Made by a program: the position numbers and the translations under genes. Shown here one piece after another: positions 7,760 through 8,339 of a DNA stretch of 8,339 nt (the first letter of the stretch is position 1; each line of letters opens with the position of its first letter). The notes beneath the pieces were generated by a model. That model had not been told where the DNA came from, did no database searches, and saw nothing but the letters and a program-made list of their open reading frames with translations. Source of the stretch: CAZAMT01 sp964486145 (lineage in GTDB: Bacteria > Bacteroidota > Bacteroidia > Bacteroidales > JAAAOM01); contig CAZAMT010000179.1 in NCBI GenBank assembly GCA_964486145.1, positions 1 to 8,339 of the forward strand, written 5' to 3'.

Positions 7760-8113
7760 ATGGATTTTAGCAAAAAAAACATCTACAGCAGGCATTTCAG
7801 TGATGCATCATTCTGGGAAAAAGCAAAAAAGTTTGGAAGTCTTGCCGGCAGGAAGGTTATGGAGCCTGCACTTATCATGTACTATTGCTTAAAAGATAAA
7901 GATACCCCGTTGAAAATAAAACTGATAATCATCAGTGCGCTGGGTTATTTTATTCTTCCAATGGATGCCATACCCGATTTATCACCACTGATAGGGTTTT
8001 CCGATGATTTAGGTGCATTGTTAACCGCGTATGAGATGACTAAAGCGTATACAAAACCAGAACATCATCAAAAAGCGGAAGAGCAGTTAAGGATCTGGTT
8101 TAAGTTTGAGTAA
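7760..8113 (+). CDS. DUF1232 (YkvA-like) small protein
   Basis: A 117-residue protein of unknown function. The core (about 51-88) contains a hydrophobic stretch LKIKLIIISALGYFILP followed by the family hallmark DAIPDLSPLIGFSDDLGAL, which identifies the DUF1232 domain seen in YkvA proteins. The hydrophobic stretch may be a single membrane-associated helix; there is no cleavable signal peptide. The N-terminal 45 residues are charged and aromatic, and the C-terminus is a short charged helix. It begins 17 bp after the phosphatase stop, with an AGGGA element 8 bp before the ATG that may act as a ribosome site, so co-transcription is likely. The domain assignment is confident; the role is not known. 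Confidence 0.88.
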   Translation: MDFSKKNIYSRHFSDASFWEKAKKFGSLAGRKVMEPALIMYYCLKDKDTPLKIKLIIISALGYFILPMDAIPDLSPLIGFSDDLGALLTAYEMTKAYTKPEHHQKAEEQLRIWFKFE

Positions 8114-8140
8114 TAATATTGGGGTTGGATTGACAGGGAA

Positions 8141-8339
8141 ATGGCTTATCCAACAAATGTGCTACACCTCGCTACTGAATGCAACAACTATAGTCACAGC
8201 GCTGCATTTCCTAAAGGTCTGCCCGAATGGTTTATAAAATTATTCACCAGGGAAAGAGATACCTTGCTTGACCCGTTCATGGGGTCGGTTATTACCAATT
8301 TTGCAGCGAATAGAATGAAGAGAAATTCAATTGGAATTG
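8141..8339 (+). pseudogene. DNA methyltransferase C-terminal-like fragment, cut by window edge
   Basis: The 66 visible codons read like the motif X and motif I region of an amino-methylating DNA methyltransferase (N6-adenine or N4-cytosine): YPTNVLHLATE, then HSAAFPKGLPEWFIKLF, then LDPFMGSVITNFAANRMKRN. In the family the SAM-binding loop normally reads DPFxGSGTT; here it is DPFMGSVIT (residues 44-52), so the second glycine is Val50 and the following Thr is Ile51. The frame has a TAA at 8114-8116, so no N-terminal part with a DPPY/SPPY catalytic motif or target-recognition domain can precede it. In the beta arrangement those parts come first, which suggests 5' truncation. It would remain possible that this is the start of an X-I-first type of enzyme continuing past the window. 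GAC-AGGGAA just before the ATG could be a ribosome site. Coding status is uncertain. Confidence 0.6.

Noticed and set aside
1..8339. CRISPR arrays, tRNA/rRNA genes, insertion sequences, toxin-antitoxin or defence systems
   Set aside because: No regularly spaced repeats, RNA gene signatures, transposase motifs or paired small toxin/antitoxin genes were seen. The methyltransferase fragment alone is not evidence of an active system.

Overview
The window looks like chromosomal DNA of a Bacteroidota bacterium. The grounds are moderate AT-richness, almost no Shine-Dalgarno sequences ahead of the starts, a near-perfect Bacteroidota-type -7 box (TAnnTTTG) before one gene and weaker ones elsewhere, and a gene set typical of the phylum: an exported lipoprotein aldose epimerase, a lipoprotein GH92 alpha-mannosidase and a TonB-dependent outer-membrane receptor. 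A finer placement (for example a free-living Bacteroidia or Cytophagia lineage) is only a guess.

Layout from left to right. Bases 1-224 lie before the first clear gene and hold only short open frames, which may be a frameshifted coding remnant around an A8 run. Two plus-strand genes follow 45 bp apart: an aldose 1-epimerase lipoprotein (225-1358) and a 692-residue TonB-dependent receptor of the siderophore/iron-complex type (1404-3482). Converging on them from the minus strand is a small patatin-like phospholipase of the RssA type (4381-3608). Upstream of it, also on the minus strand, is a GH92 glycosidase lipoprotein (6839-4557). The 175 bp between these two holds three compact inverted repeats, one of which looks like the GH92 terminator. 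From 7098 rightward come a histidine-phosphatase-family enzyme (7098-7742) and, 17 bp later, a DUF1232/YkvA-like small protein (7760-8113), probably one transcription unit with a good Bacteroidota promoter. The right edge cuts through a DNA methyltransferase-like reading frame (from 8141). It begins immediately after the preceding gene, lacks any N-terminal domain and carries an altered SAM-binding motif, so it is probably a decayed fragment.

How the genes may work together. The GH92 enzyme and the exported GalM fit glycan processing outside the inner membrane: mannose release from N-glycan or mannan-type material, and anomer equilibration of free sugars. There is no SusC/SusD pair, sulfatase or regulator here, so this is not a typical polysaccharide utilization locus. 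The receptor is of the FecA/siderophore length class rather than the SusC class. The remaining genes are housekeeping or poorly defined. I see no CRISPR array, tRNA, rRNA, insertion sequence or obvious new multi-gene system. The most unusual item is the methyltransferase fragment at the right edge.
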